64,000 nt of DNA, from assembly GCA_913060515.1 (NCBI GenBank), contig CAJXRZ010000003.1, positions 1 through 64,000 on the forward strand. Direction: 5' to 3'. Shown piece after piece: positions 8,009 to 16,271 of the stretch (position 1 is its first letter; each line of letters opens with the position of its first letter). This DNA is from an uncultured Pseudomonadota bacterium (lineage in GTDB: Bacteria > Myxococcota_A > UBA796 > CAJQPC01). Position numbers and translations under genes: made by a program. Below the pieces are notes generated by a model. The model searched no databases. It had not been told where the DNA came from and was given only the letters and a program-made list of their open reading frames with translations.

Positions 8009-8797
8009 TCAGATTCCGAAGAAGCGCCCCGCGTTCTCCCAGGTCTCCCTGGCCACTTCATCCGCCGTGCTCCCCCGCAGCTCCGCCACCTTGTCTACGG
8101 TCAAGGCCACATGACAGGGCTCATTTTTCCGCCCGCGCAGAGGCTCCGGGGTCAGAAAGGGCGCGTCGGTCTCCACCAGGTAGCGATCGGCCGGCACCCG
8201 CGAGGCCACCTCTTGCAGCTCGGGCGCCTTGGAGTAGGTCACCGTGCCCGGAATGGACAGGACAGCGCCCCGATCCATCAAGGGCTCCAACTCAGCCATG
8301 CCACCGGCGTAGCAGTGAAAGAGCACCCCAGCGCCATCCCAGGCCTGCTCTTCATCCAGGATGCGCATGACCTGACCCTGAGAGTCCCGGTCGTGGATGA
8401 TGATGGGCAGCTTCAGCTCGAGCGCCTGGCGGATCTGCCGCCGGAAGACCTGCTGCTGAACCTCTCGAGGGCTGTGGTCGTAGAAGTAGTCCAGGCCGAT
8501 CTCACCCCAAGCCACCACCTTCTTGGAAGCACAGAGCGCCACGAGCCCAGCCATGACCGCGTCATCGACCTGGCCGGCGTCGTGTGGATGCATGCCCACG
8601 CTGGCCCAGACCCCCTCAAAGCGCTCGGCGACCTGCACGGCGCGAGCCGCGCAGCCATCTCCGTAGCCAGCCCCCACCGTGAGCATGCGGGTCACCCCGG
8701 CCGCCCGTGCCGTCTGGATCACCGCCTCTACTCCGGCGTCCCCTCCGTAGTTCACGGGATCGATGTGGCAGTGGGAGTCAAAGATGGCGTGGTTCAT
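8009..8797 (-). CDS. tatD: TatD-family metal-dependent hydrolase / 3'-5' DNase
   Basis: The N-terminal metal-binding SHCHID motif, the SVGMHPHD block, the catalytic-side GEIGLDYFYD segment, PIIIHDRDS, FHCYAGG and YLVETDAPFL follow one another exactly as in TatD TIM-barrel hydrolases. The length of 262 residues is typical. The family has 3'-5' exonuclease and DNA-repair-linked activity in the cytoplasm. Its ATG overlaps the stop of holB by four bases (ATGA), so the two are translationally coupled. holB-tatD adjacency is a common bacterial arrangement. Confidence 0.94.
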   Translation of the reverse strand: MNHAIFDSHCHIDPVNYGGDAGVEAVIQTARAAGVTRMLTVGAGYGDGCAARAVQVAERFEGVWASVGMHPHDAGQVDDAVMAGLVALCASKKVVAWGEIGLDYFYDHSPREVQQQVFRRQIRQALELKLPIIIHDRDSQGQVMRILDEEQAWDGAGVLFHCYAGGMAELEPLMDRGAVLSIPGTVTYSKAPELQEVASRVPADRYLVETDAPFLTPEPLRGRKNEPCHVALTVDKVAELRGSTADEVARETWENAGRFFGI

Positions 8798-9822
8798 TGC
8801 AGCCTTGCTCGGGACGCAGGCCCCAGCTCTCGCAGCGTGGAAGAGAGCAGCGCTTCAACCAGCAGGCGGTTGTTCACGTTCACCAGCATGCGCTGACGGG
8901 TCTGATCGATGAGCAGCTGCAAGCGCCCTGCCCCGCCAGGCCAAAGCACACCGGACCAGGCGTCGATCAGCTTGGGTTGATCCGAGTGGATCAAGGCATC
9001 TTCCCGGTCACAGGCCCACATCACGGTGTCCCGCAGTAAGGTCTCCAGGACCGCCAGCCAGAGCAGCAAGGCCGCCTTGGCGTCTTTTGTGCGCGAGATG
9101 GCCTCGGCTGCGTCGATCACCGCTGGGATGTCCCCGTTCAGAACCGAGATCAGCTCGGCCCGGACTTGGTCCATCGCCTCCAAGCCGCCTTCTCCCAAAG
9201 CCAGTGCTGCACCCGGGCAGCCCAGTGAGAGACGCGCGATGCGCTCCGCGTCCGGGAGCTGCTTTGAGTTGAGCCAGGGCACCAGCTCCTTCTCAGCCAC
9301 TGCAGCGAATCGAACCCGCTGGGAGCGGCTCAGAACCGTCGGCAAGAGCGAGGACACCCGGGAGGTGATCAGCACAAAGCCAGTGTCCGGCGGGGGCTCT
9401 TCCAGGGTCTTGAGCAAGGCGTTGGCCGCCTGGGGCATCAAGGCATCGATCGGGTCGATGATCACCGTGCGCCAGGAGGCGTTGTAGGGACGAAGCCGGA
9501 CCTTGCGAATCAGCTCGCGGACCTGTTCAACGCCGATGGTGCCGCTCTTGCGCTTTGGGTCTGGCACCACCTGAATCAGGTCCGGGTGAATGCCCTTGAG
9601 CATCTGCTTGCAGGTCAGGCACTGACCGCAGGGAAAAGGGCCCTGCTCGGCCGTGCAAGCCGCCGTCCGAGCCAAGAGCTCTGCGGCGGTGTGCTTGCCC
9701 ACACTGGGGGGGCCCTCGAAGAGGTAGCAGTGGTGAAGGCGCCCGCTGCGGGCACGCTCAAGCAGTGGCGCAATGCGCGCGGTCTGACCCAGGAGCTCGA
9801 TGCCATCACTCACCCTGGCCAC
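8794..9822 (-). CDS. holB: DNA polymerase III subunit delta'
   Basis: This clamp-loader subunit helps load the beta clamp at replication forks. The Walker A-type segment GPPSVGKHT is near residue 40, followed by a Cys cluster for zinc (CGQCLTCK) and the strand VIIDPIDAL. The sensor-like region NALLKTLEEPPPDTGFVLIT ends in a SRSQRVRF motif equivalent to the SRC motif. The C-terminal helical part is about 130 residues. The GTG start at 9822 is the first in frame, and GTG 9813 is a possible alternative. It is divergent from greB across about 29 bases and coupled to tatD downstream. Confidence 0.93.
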   Translation of the reverse strand: MARVSDGIELLGQTARIAPLLERARSGRLHHCYLFEGPPSVGKHTAAELLARTAACTAEQGPFPCGQCLTCKQMLKGIHPDLIQVVPDPKRKSGTIGVEQVRELIRKVRLRPYNASWRTVIIDPIDALMPQAANALLKTLEEPPPDTGFVLITSRVSSLLPTVLSRSQRVRFAAVAEKELVPWLNSKQLPDAERIARLSLGCPGAALALGEGGLEAMDQVRAELISVLNGDIPAVIDAAEAISRTKDAKAALLLWLAVLETLLRDTVMWACDREDALIHSDQPKLIDAWSGVLWPGGAGRLQLLIDQTRQRMLVNVNNRLLVEALLSSTLRELGPASRARLQ

Positions 9823-9851
9823 TTAACGCGATATGGGCGGCACCCGGAGCA

Positions 9852-10325
9852 ATGGTGGCCAGCTACATCACCCCAGCGGGCTTTCAGGCCCTGGTCGACG
9901 AATACGAGCGCATGCTCAAGGTCGAGCGACCCATCATGACCCGCGAGGTGGCCTACGCCGCCAGCCTGGGCGACCGCTCTGAGAACGCCGAGTACAAGTA
10001 CGGCAAGCAGCGCCTGCGCGAGATCGACAAGCGCCTGCACTACCTTCAGAAGCGCCTCCAGTCGGTAGAAGCAGTCGATCCCAAAGACGTCGCGGGCCCC
10101 ATCGTTCGCTTCGGAGCCACCGTTCGCTTTGAAGAAGACGAGAGCGGCGATGAGAAGCAAGTGCAGATCGTCGGCACCGATGAGATAGACACCGTCAACG
10201 GGCGCGTGTCCTTCAACAGTCCCATCGCACGCGCATTCCTGGGAAAGTCGGTCGACGACCCAGCAACCATCCAGACCCCTCAAGGACCACGCAGCGTGGT
10301 CATCACGGAGATCACGTGGGAATGA
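9852..10325 (+). CDS. greB: Transcript cleavage factor, GreB type
   Basis: Gre factors insert a coiled coil into the RNA polymerase secondary channel and stimulate cleavage of backtracked RNA. The N-terminal coiled coil carries LGDRSENAEYKYGKQRLREIDKR, where the D-x-x-S-E-N tip acidic residues and the RLREID text are characteristic of GreB rather than GreA. The C-terminal FKBP-like domain follows (IVGTDEIDTVNGRVSFNSPIAR). The start is at MVASYITPAGF, matching family length (157 residues), with GGAG four bases upstream. Its TGA overlaps the next ATG as ATGA. Confidence 0.92.
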   Translation: MVASYITPAGFQALVDEYERMLKVERPIMTREVAYAASLGDRSENAEYKYGKQRLREIDKRLHYLQKRLQSVEAVDPKDVAGPIVRFGATVRFEEDESGDEKQVQIVGTDEIDTVNGRVSFNSPIARAFLGKSVDDPATIQTPQGPRSVVITEITWE

Positions 10326-11239
10326 CACTGCTTGAGGTCTTGGCCGAGCGCGGCCTGACCGGAGCCACCCGCCGCAAAGCACTCCAGACCGGAAAGGTCT
10401 TCCTGCGCGGCGTACCCACCGGCTACGGAAAGCGCGAAGTGGACCCTGCCGACGTGCACATCCACCAGAACGCCCCCCGCCTCCACCCGGGACAGGACTT
10501 CGCTGTCGCCTTCCGGGACAAGCACATGGTGGTGGTCTACAAGCCCAGCGGCATGCTCTCCGTTGGCGCGCCCAGCCGGGCGAAGGACCCCAACCTGGTC
10601 AGCGCACTGGCCCGCCTCTACGGCCAGGCCCACCCCGTCCACCGCCTGGACGAGGGCACCAGCGGCCTGATGATGGTCGCCCTGACCCCCATCGCCCAGA
10701 AGACCCTCAAGAAGATGCTCGAGGAGCACAACATTGAGCGCGGCTACTTGGCGATCACCCACAATGAGATGAAGGACGAGCCCTTCTCCATCACGAGCTC
10801 CTTAGGTCGCAACCCGCACACCGGCCTGCGCGCCTCGGTGCACTACCACGACCCCGACGCCCGCCACGCCACGACCCACTTCGTGCGCCAGGAGGCCCTG
10901 CCCAAGAGCTTCTCCGTCGTGCGCGCGACCCTGGAGACTGGCCGCACCCACCAGGTGCGCATTCACCTCAGCGAGCGCAAGCACCCAGTGCTGGGCGACC
11001 CCCTCTACGGACGCAAGCGGGACCCCTTCCCCCGCCTGGCCTTGCATGCTGCCGTTCTCGGCTTCGTGCATCCCCTGACCGAAGAGCCCCTGCGATTCGA
11101 CATCGGACTGGCCGACGACATGGCGCGCTTCCGCTACAACCTGCTCCACCCAGAGGAGCAGCCTCCTCCCGGACAGCGCAAGTTTACGCGTCGCAAGCCC
11201 AACAAGGGCACCCGCACCCGCAACAAGAAGCGCCGCTGA
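10322..11239 (+). CDS. RluA-family RNA pseudouridine synthase
   Basis: It converts uridine to pseudouridine in rRNA or tRNA. The catalytic Asp is in HRLDEGTSGL at about residue 106, preceded by the VVYKPSGMLSV motif. The later family blocks GRTHQVRIHLS and HPVLGDPLYG are present. The N terminus resembles an S4-like RNA-binding region (RRKALQTGKVFLRG). An unusual basic tail (RKFTRRKPNKGTRTRNKKRR) probably adds RNA affinity. ATG 10322 is preferred over GTG 10316 because of the ATGA coupling with greB. The exact target RNA position cannot be told from sequence. Confidence 0.92.
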   Translation: MTLLEVLAERGLTGATRRKALQTGKVFLRGVPTGYGKREVDPADVHIHQNAPRLHPGQDFAVAFRDKHMVVVYKPSGMLSVGAPSRAKDPNLVSALARLYGQAHPVHRLDEGTSGLMMVALTPIAQKTLKKMLEEHNIERGYLAITHNEMKDEPFSITSSLGRNPHTGLRASVHYHDPDARHATTHFVRQEALPKSFSVVRATLETGRTHQVRIHLSERKHPVLGDPLYGRKRDPFPRLALHAAVLGFVHPLTEEPLRFDIGLADDMARFRYNLLHPEEQPPPGQRKFTRRKPNKGTRTRNKKRR

Positions 11240-11264
11240 AACCAGCGCCCTGAGAAGGACCCCA

Positions 11265-12008
11265 ATGAGCTCACGTCCCCGCGCACTGGTCACTGGAGCC
11301 GGCATCCGCTTGGGGCGCGCCATGGCAGTGGCCTTGGCCCAAGATGGCTTTGACTTGGTCCTGCACTACCGCAGCTCCCAGGGTCCAGTCCAAGTCACAG
11401 AGAGGATGTGTGCCGCCCACGGCGCCCAAGTCCAGATCGTGCAGGGAGATTTGAGTCGGGTAGAGGACTGCAGCAAGGTGGCAGAGGCTGCCGGTGTTGT
11501 AGACCTTCTGGTCAACTCCGCGGCCCTCTACAAGGCCGTCCCAATCGAGGACATCACGCCTCAACAGTGGGAGCAGATGCAGGCGGTCAACACCCGCGCG
11601 CCCTTCCTGCTCACCCAGGCGCTGCTGCCCGGCTTACGCGCATCCAAGCAGCCCGGCGGTGGCTGCGTGGTCATGCTGGGCGACATCGGCGGCCAGCGCC
11701 CTTCGCCTGGGTACACCCACTACAGCGTCTCCAAGGCGGGTCTCTTGATGCTCACCCAGGCCTTGGCTCTGGAGCTTGCGCCGAAGGTACGGGTCAACGC
11801 CATCAATCCGGGAACTGTGTTGGCCCCAGAGTATCTGTCCCAAGAGGCCCTGACGGAGATTCGGGACAGCATCCCAGCCCAGCGCTTCGGAAGCCCAGAC
11901 GACATCGTCGGTGCCCTTCGCTACCTCGTCGGCGCCCAATACGTGACGGGTCAGAGCATCAACGTCGATGGCGGCCGCAGCGTTGGTGGCCCAATGGAGG
12001 CCGGATGA
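11265..12008 (+). CDS. SDR oxidoreductase, pteridine reductase (FolM)-like
   Basis: The Rossmann motif reads TGAGIRLGRA, with the Arg-containing glycine loop typical of NADPH-dependent pteridine reductases and FolM. The NSAALYKA segment, the catalytic tyrosine YSVSKAG and the C-terminal QSINVDGG follow. The gene directly precedes a FolB-type dihydroneopterin aldolase with ATGA overlap, so reduction of dihydropterins (dihydrofolate, dihydromonapterin) is the likely role. GGAC/AAGGA lies before the ATG. A plain fatty-acid-type SDR remains possible. Confidence 0.8.
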   Translation: MSSRPRALVTGAGIRLGRAMAVALAQDGFDLVLHYRSSQGPVQVTERMCAAHGAQVQIVQGDLSRVEDCSKVAEAAGVVDLLVNSAALYKAVPIEDITPQQWEQMQAVNTRAPFLLTQALLPGLRASKQPGGGCVVMLGDIGGQRPSPGYTHYSVSKAGLLMLTQALALELAPKVRVNAINPGTVLAPEYLSQEALTEIRDSIPAQRFGSPDDIVGALRYLVGAQYVTGQSINVDGGRSVGGPMEAG

Positions 12009-12715
12009 GAGCGACCATTCATGTGACAGATCTTCGGGTCGACTGCCTCATCGGTTGTTTGGCCAGAGAGCGCCTCCATGCCCAGACCCTCCGGGTGGAC
12101 CTGAGCTTGGATCTGGACCACAACGCAGCCAGCCTCTCGGACCGACTGGACGACACCTGGGACTACGCGGCCATGGCCCGCGACCTGACCTTTGTGCTTC
12201 AGCAAGGTCGCTTCTACCTGCTGGAGGCCGCTGCCCAGGTCCTGCTGCGCTATCTGCTGGCGCCCCCAGGTCCATCCGAAGGCCGGCCTCAGCCGATTGC
12301 AGCCACCCTGCGCCTGACCAAGTTCGGCGTTCTCCCCGGACAGGCAACCCCTGCCGTAGAACTCCAAGCCACAGCCAGAGAGCTGGAGTACAAGCAGGAG
12401 GAGAACCCCTGGGGCACGGTGGACGTCATCGCCGAGACACGCCTGCTGGGACTCTACCGGCTCAACGTCTTGCCCCAGATGGAGATCCCCAACCACGAGC
12501 ACCACGTCATGCGCGAGGCTGAACTCATCCTCTCGGAGGGTCTGGTGGGCTGGCAGCAAGGGGAGCAGCCCAAAGCGCTGGTCGAAGGGAGCGTCTTTGA
12601 GTGGGCCAAGAAGCAGCCTCACGGATACAAAAACACTGGCGTCCGACCGGGGAGCATTCTGTGTCTGGACAGCCCACCATTCGACCCCACCGACGAGGTC
12701 GAGGTACCCCGATGA
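12005..12715 (+). CDS. folB: Dihydroneopterin aldolase fused to a C-terminal cupin-like domain
   Basis: Residues 1-118 are FolB, which cleaves 7,8-dihydroneopterin to the hydroxymethylpterin in folate synthesis. The active-site Glu (in ARERLHAQ), Tyr (WDYAAMA) and Lys (LRLTKFG) align with the E. coli enzyme. Residues 125-236 form a second domain with the cupin-like pattern LPQMEIPNHEHHVMREAE, then G-x-VFEWAKKQPHGYKN and PGSILCLD, which could bind a metal or small ligand. FolB is normally about 120 residues, so the fusion is unusual. Both ends overlap neighbouring genes by ATGA, making it the centre of an SDR-FolB-SDR operon. Confidence 0.85.
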   Translation: MRATIHVTDLRVDCLIGCLARERLHAQTLRVDLSLDLDHNAASLSDRLDDTWDYAAMARDLTFVLQQGRFYLLEAAAQVLLRYLLAPPGPSEGRPQPIAATLRLTKFGVLPGQATPAVELQATARELEYKQEENPWGTVDVIAETRLLGLYRLNVLPQMEIPNHEHHVMREAELILSEGLVGWQQGEQPKALVEGSVFEWAKKQPHGYKNTGVRPGSILCLDSPPFDPTDEVEVPR

Positions 12716-13413
12716 GCCCTGCCCACGTACTCGTCACGGGCGGCGCCACCGGGATTGGCCTGGGCATCACCCGCCTTCTCCTGAACAAGGGCATGCGTGT
12801 CAGCGTCTGCAGCCGCCGCCCTGAGCCTCTGTCTGCCGTCGAAGCGCTGGGCGCCGAGACCTTGACCTGGGACCTGGTCCAGCCACTGGGACTGATACAT
12901 AAACTAACGCCCCTCACCCACTTGGTTCACTGCGCAGGCAACGACAACAACGATGCCATCGGGTCCTGGAGCATGTCCGGCTTCCAGGAGACCATGGCCT
13001 TGCACGCCCTCGCTACGGCCATGCTGATGCAGGAGTGGGCTGCACAAGCCCCCACCGGAGGGTGCTTCGTCGGCGTGGCCTCCACTCTGGGCCGCAGGAC
13101 CGCTCCAGGGAAGGCCGCCTACTCCGCAGCCAAGGCTGCGATGCTCTCGATCTGCCAGAGCGGCGCACTGGAGCTGGCCCCAAAGAGACTGCGGGTCAAC
13201 GCCGTGCTCCCGGGCGTGGTTGAGACAGAAATGACGCGCGCTCCCAGAACCCCCGGCGCTGACATCGGCCAGCAGCTGACCGAGCTAGCCGAGCTACATC
13301 CACTGGGGAGGCTTGGCACCCCGAGCGAGGTCGCCGAGGCCGTGGCCTACCTGCTCGAGGCCCAGTGGACGACCGGTGCGGAGTTGGTGGTCGACGGCGG
13401 CCTGAGTCTTTAG
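12712..13413 (+). CDS. SDR family oxidoreductase
   Basis: A 233-residue classical short-chain dehydrogenase. It has the cofactor loop TGGATGIGLG, the CAGNDNND strand end, catalytic Ser in VASTLG, YSAAKAA (Tyr and Lys), and the VLPGVVETEM substrate loop, closing with TGAELVVDGG. The ATG overlaps the stop of the FolB-cupin gene. Its place at the end of a pterin operon suggests a second pterin or related carbonyl substrate. The sequence itself does not reveal the substrate, and a 3-oxoacyl reductase role is possible. Confidence 0.82.
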   Translation: MSPAHVLVTGGATGIGLGITRLLLNKGMRVSVCSRRPEPLSAVEALGAETLTWDLVQPLGLIHKLTPLTHLVHCAGNDNNDAIGSWSMSGFQETMALHALATAMLMQEWAAQAPTGGCFVGVASTLGRRTAPGKAAYSAAKAAMLSICQSGALELAPKRLRVNAVLPGVVETEMTRAPRTPGADIGQQLTELAELHPLGRLGTPSEVAEAVAYLLEAQWTTGAELVVDGGLSL

Positions 13414-13417
13414 GGCC

Positions 13418-13906
13418 ATGCCTCAGATACGGCCTGCCTCACCAGACGACGCCGCAGCCATCGCCCGAATCGACCAGCTCTGCAATGGCTGGCCCGCAGA
13501 GAGAATCAGGGAGAGGATTCGAGAGAGCTTGGAGCAACTGAGCGAAGACTGGGCGGTGTTCGTCGCCGAAGACGGCCAGGAATTGCTGGGCTACGCCCGC
13601 TGCGCACGGCTTGAATACAAAGCGCATCCGCAGCTCCCCGAGGGTTGGTATTTGAACGGCGTGAGCGTGGTCCCGCAACACCGACGCAAGGGGATAGTAG
13701 CCAGCAGGCTGGTCCAGAGACGTCTTGAGTACCTGCAGGGGCGAGAAGACACGGTCTACTACTTCACCGCCAAGTCCAATACCGCCTCGCAGGCGCTTCA
13801 CGAAGGATTCGGTTTTGTGAAAGACATCGAGCTTGAAGTACCACAACGAAAGCCGGATTTGAGCGTGTCACATCAAAGCGGAATCCTCTACAGACTGTAT
13901 CTGTAG
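13418..13906 (+). CDS. GNAT family N-acetyltransferase
   Basis: The acetyl-CoA binding signature Q-x-x-R-x-G appears as PQHRRKGIVASRL (about residues 87-99), preceded by the strand WYLNGVSVV and followed by TASQALHEGFGF, the usual GNAT motif B region. The N terminus (IRPASPDDAAAIARID) is also typical. It starts four bases after the upstream SDR stop and ends 14 bases from the convergent ttcA. The acceptor substrate is unknown. Codon use is slightly less GC-biased toward its end than in neighbouring genes. Confidence 0.88.
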   Translation: MPQIRPASPDDAAAIARIDQLCNGWPAERIRERIRESLEQLSEDWAVFVAEDGQELLGYARCARLEYKAHPQLPEGWYLNGVSVVPQHRRKGIVASRLVQRRLEYLQGREDTVYYFTAKSNTASQALHEGFGFVKDIELEVPQRKPDLSVSHQSGILYRLYL

Positions 13907-13919
13907 ATCCCTGGTGTAC

Positions 13920-14804
13920 CTACAACATCTGAAGAGGATCTTCATCCGGGCTGGCGACCGCTCCGCCCGTGATACCGAGCAAGTCACGGTCCAGCAAATG
14001 ACTCGTACGAACGTTGCCCAAGGCCGTCAACATGCTGCCCTTCACGTTCCCATTTTGCGCATGCAGCTTGCCGATCAAGGCCTTGACGTTCTGGCGCTGC
14101 ATGTTCTCCTGCGAGCCACACAGATTGCAGGGCAAGATAGGAAAGCCGACCAGCTGACTGTATTCGGCAATCGTCTCCTCAGCCGAGTAGGCCAAGGGCC
14201 GAATGACAATGTTGCGTCCATCATCGGCGAAGAGCTTGGGCGGCATCGACTTGAGCTGCCCGGCGTAGAGCAGGTTGAGCATGGCCGTCTCGATCAAGTC
14301 ATCCCGGTGGTGGCCAAGGGCGATCTTGTTGCATCCGAGCTCTTGGGCCGCCGTGTACAGGGTGCCGCGGCGGAGACGGGAGCAGAGACTGCAATAGGTC
14401 TTGCCCGCCCGCACCTTGTCCAGCACGATGCTGTAGGTGTCCTTTCGCAGCATCTTGTAGATGTAGCCGTGCTCCTCCAGGTAGTCGGAGATGCGGTGCT
14501 GCTCAAAGCCTGGCTGCACTTGGTCCAGGTTCACAGCGACCAGCTCCAAGTCCATCGCGCTCCTTTGCTGGATGCGCCGCAAGAGATGCAGCATCACCCA
14601 GCTGTCCTTTCCCCCGCTGAGGCAGACCATGATCTTGTCGCCGGGCTCGATCAGACCGAAGTCCGCGCTGCATTTGGCCATGTCGCGCATCAAGCGCTTC
14701 TCTAGGCGTGCGCGCTGTTTGCCGGCGGCCTTGGCGGCAGAGACGGGGTCGTAGGGCGCGTCCTGAGGGTGGGATTCAGGAGAGCAGCGCTCTGATGTGG
14801 ACAT
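13920..14804 (-). CDS. ttcA: tRNA 2-thiocytidine synthetase TtcA
   Basis: TtcA is an iron-sulfur, ATP-dependent thiolase that makes s2C32 in tRNA. The PP-loop SGGKDS is at about residue 61. The cluster-binding CSLC motif and the later CNLC motif, GHHRDD and IRPLAYS segments are all in the family order. The start is set at MSTSERC (14804) because GAGGTCACC lies directly before it; the longer frame to 14864 adds Pro-rich text of no similarity. The protein is 294 residues, with a short C-terminal tail. It is divergent from the small membrane-protein gene at 14918. Confidence 0.94.
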   Translation of the reverse strand: MSTSERCSPESHPQDAPYDPVSAAKAAGKQRARLEKRLMRDMAKCSADFGLIEPGDKIMVCLSGGKDSWVMLHLLRRIQQRSAMDLELVAVNLDQVQPGFEQHRISDYLEEHGYIYKMLRKDTYSIVLDKVRAGKTYCSLCSRLRRGTLYTAAQELGCNKIALGHHRDDLIETAMLNLLYAGQLKSMPPKLFADDGRNIVIRPLAYSAEETIAEYSQLVGFPILPCNLCGSQENMQRQNVKALIGKLHAQNGNVKGSMLTALGNVRTSHLLDRDLLGITGGAVASPDEDPLQML

Positions 14805-14917
14805 GGTGACCTCGGGTGCGAGACGGGGTGCATGGCATGGAGGCTCTGGAGCTAACCCGCGCACGAGGACAGCTTGCCACGGGGCCAGCTTCCTCTACAT
14901 CGATTAGGAGCCTCGCC

Positions 14918-15448
14918 ATGGCCCGCTACCTTCATCCCAAGCGCAAGATTTCCGTCGAGAAAGAGGACGGCCGCATCGGCTGCGCCAGCTTTGGACTGGT
15001 GGGCTACGCCGCGCTTCTGATTCTGTTGGGTGGCGGCTCCTTGGTCTGCGCGGGCCTGACCCTGAACACCGCGATGTTGATGACCAACGCCCCAAACAAG
15101 CTGGCCAGTGGCGTAGAGATCGAAGGCTGGCGTCTGTCCGAGCTGCGCCGCTGGGAGGTCCTGGACACCCGCACACCGCAGCTCTACCACGACCACAGCG
15201 ACTGGTCGGATGGCACCAGCGGCTGCATGGTCGTCGAGGGCACCCTGGTGCGCTGGGACGAAGAGCTGGAGAGCGGCCAAGTGGTGCTCGAAGGCGCGGA
15301 AGTTGGCCTTGAAGGCGACGATGAGACCGGCGGTGGCGTCTGGGTGCGCGATGCCACGATTCGCTTGGACTGCCCATTCGGTGAGAACGAAGGCGTAGAG
15401 CGCTTCTACCGCATGCTCTACGCCGAGTCCGGCGCTGAGGAGAACTGA
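14918..15448 (+). CDS. Single-pass membrane protein of unknown function
   Basis: AGGAG is placed 7 bases before ATG 14918, and the longer frame to 14816 lacks support. A basic cytosolic start (ARYLHPKRKISVEKEDGR) precedes one hydrophobic span (about residues 24-55, GLVGYAALLILLGGGSLVCAGL). An extracytoplasmic domain of about 120 residues follows, acidic, with a late repetitive GQVVLEGAEVGLEGDDE pattern and two Cys. The next gene begins one base after its stop, so it probably acts with the Zn-ribbon membrane protein downstream. I do not recognise a family. Confidence 0.7.
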   Translation: MARYLHPKRKISVEKEDGRIGCASFGLVGYAALLILLGGGSLVCAGLTLNTAMLMTNAPNKLASGVEIEGWRLSELRRWEVLDTRTPQLYHDHSDWSDGTSGCMVVEGTLVRWDEELESGQVVLEGAEVGLEGDDETGGGVWVRDATIRLDCPFGENEGVERFYRMLYAESGAEEN

Positions 15449-15449
15449 G

Positions 15450-15848
15450 ATGAGCCTGTCCCAATGCTCGCCCGGCACGGTTCCGGTGCTCGTGAAGACC
15501 CCGGATACCGGCAAGACCGCTTTGGGTTCGGGCCAGCTCGTTCCAGTCCCAGTGGGACAGCGCGGCGCCAAGGCCGGCGCCTGTGGCTTGGGTGCCCTGC
15601 TCTTCTTGATCGGCCCCACGGTCTTCTTCGGCCCCCACGTCATCATCACCCTGCCCATCGGCTTGGTCTTGGCCTACGTGGGCTGGACGATTTGGTCGGT
15701 TGATTTGAAGGTCGAGCAGATCAAGGTGAGCTGCCCCGGCTGCAAGAAGGACGCGGTGCTGGATGGCGGCAAAGCCGAAGAGTCCATGAACGACCAGTGT
15801 CCCGAGTGCCAGCGCGCCCTGACGCTTCAACCTGGCAAGGAGGCCTGA
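15450..15848 (+). CDS. Two-pass membrane protein with C-terminal zinc ribbon
   Basis: Residues 43-82 form two closely spaced hydrophobic spans (GACGLGALLFLIGPTVFF and VIITLPIGLVLAYVGWTIW). The C-terminal cytosolic part carries CPGC and CPEC, spaced about 25 residues apart, as in rubredoxin-like zinc ribbons. GAGGAG overlaps the end of the preceding gene, and the start codon begins one base after its stop. The following gene starts directly after this stop, giving a three-gene unit. The function is unknown. Confidence 0.7.
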   Translation: MSLSQCSPGTVPVLVKTPDTGKTALGSGQLVPVPVGQRGAKAGACGLGALLFLIGPTVFFGPHVIITLPIGLVLAYVGWTIWSVDLKVEQIKVSCPGCKKDAVLDGGKAEESMNDQCPECQRALTLQPGKEA

Positions 15849-16226
15849 ATGGCAAAGGGACGCGACAAACACAAGGCCAAGAAGGACGCGGTCAACGCGC
15901 TGGGACGGGGTCTGAACCGCCGCGCCAAGAGCCACTGCGAGCTCTGCGCGGAGAGCACCTCACTCAAGGTCGTCGAGGTTGAGGGCTCGCCCTTCGAGGA
16001 GCCCGATGAGCAGTGGGCGCTGATGATCTGCGATCGCTGCGAGGGCCTGATGAACGGCAAGGATGAGCCGGCCAACACCCTGCGCTTTCTGGAGACCGCC
16101 GTCTGGTCGGAGGTTCAGCCTGTTCAAGTTCAGGCGGTGCGCCTGATCAAGCTCGTGGACGCGAGCTGGGCCCAGGACTGCGCCGAGTCGCTCTACCTGG
16201 ACCCGGAGATCGAAGCGTTGGTCTGA
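15849..16226 (+). CDS. Small zinc-binding protein with PhnA-like N-terminal motif
   Basis: The region HCELCAESTSLKVVEVEGSP followed by ALMICDRC (residues 29-65) has the two CxxC knuckles and spacing of the PhnA/YjdM zinc-ribbon domain. The usual C-terminal PhnA beta domain is replaced by about 60 residues ending in acidic helices. A Lys-rich start (AKGRDKHKAKKDAVN) suggests nucleic-acid contact. The role of PhnA-like proteins is not settled, and phosphonate metabolism should not be assumed. AAGGAG lies before the ATG, within the upstream gene end. Confidence 0.7.
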   Translation: MAKGRDKHKAKKDAVNALGRGLNRRAKSHCELCAESTSLKVVEVEGSPFEEPDEQWALMICDRCEGLMNGKDEPANTLRFLETAVWSEVQPVQVQAVRLIKLVDASWAQDCAESLYLDPEIEALV

Positions 16227-16271
16227 ACGCACCCGCAGACGACAACAGCAGCGCGACTGCAAGGAGCCCCC

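Noticed and set aside
15849-16226. Phosphonoacetate hydrolase function for the PhnA-like protein
   Set aside because: Only the zinc-ribbon motif is present, without the C-terminal domain or any phosphonate genes nearby.
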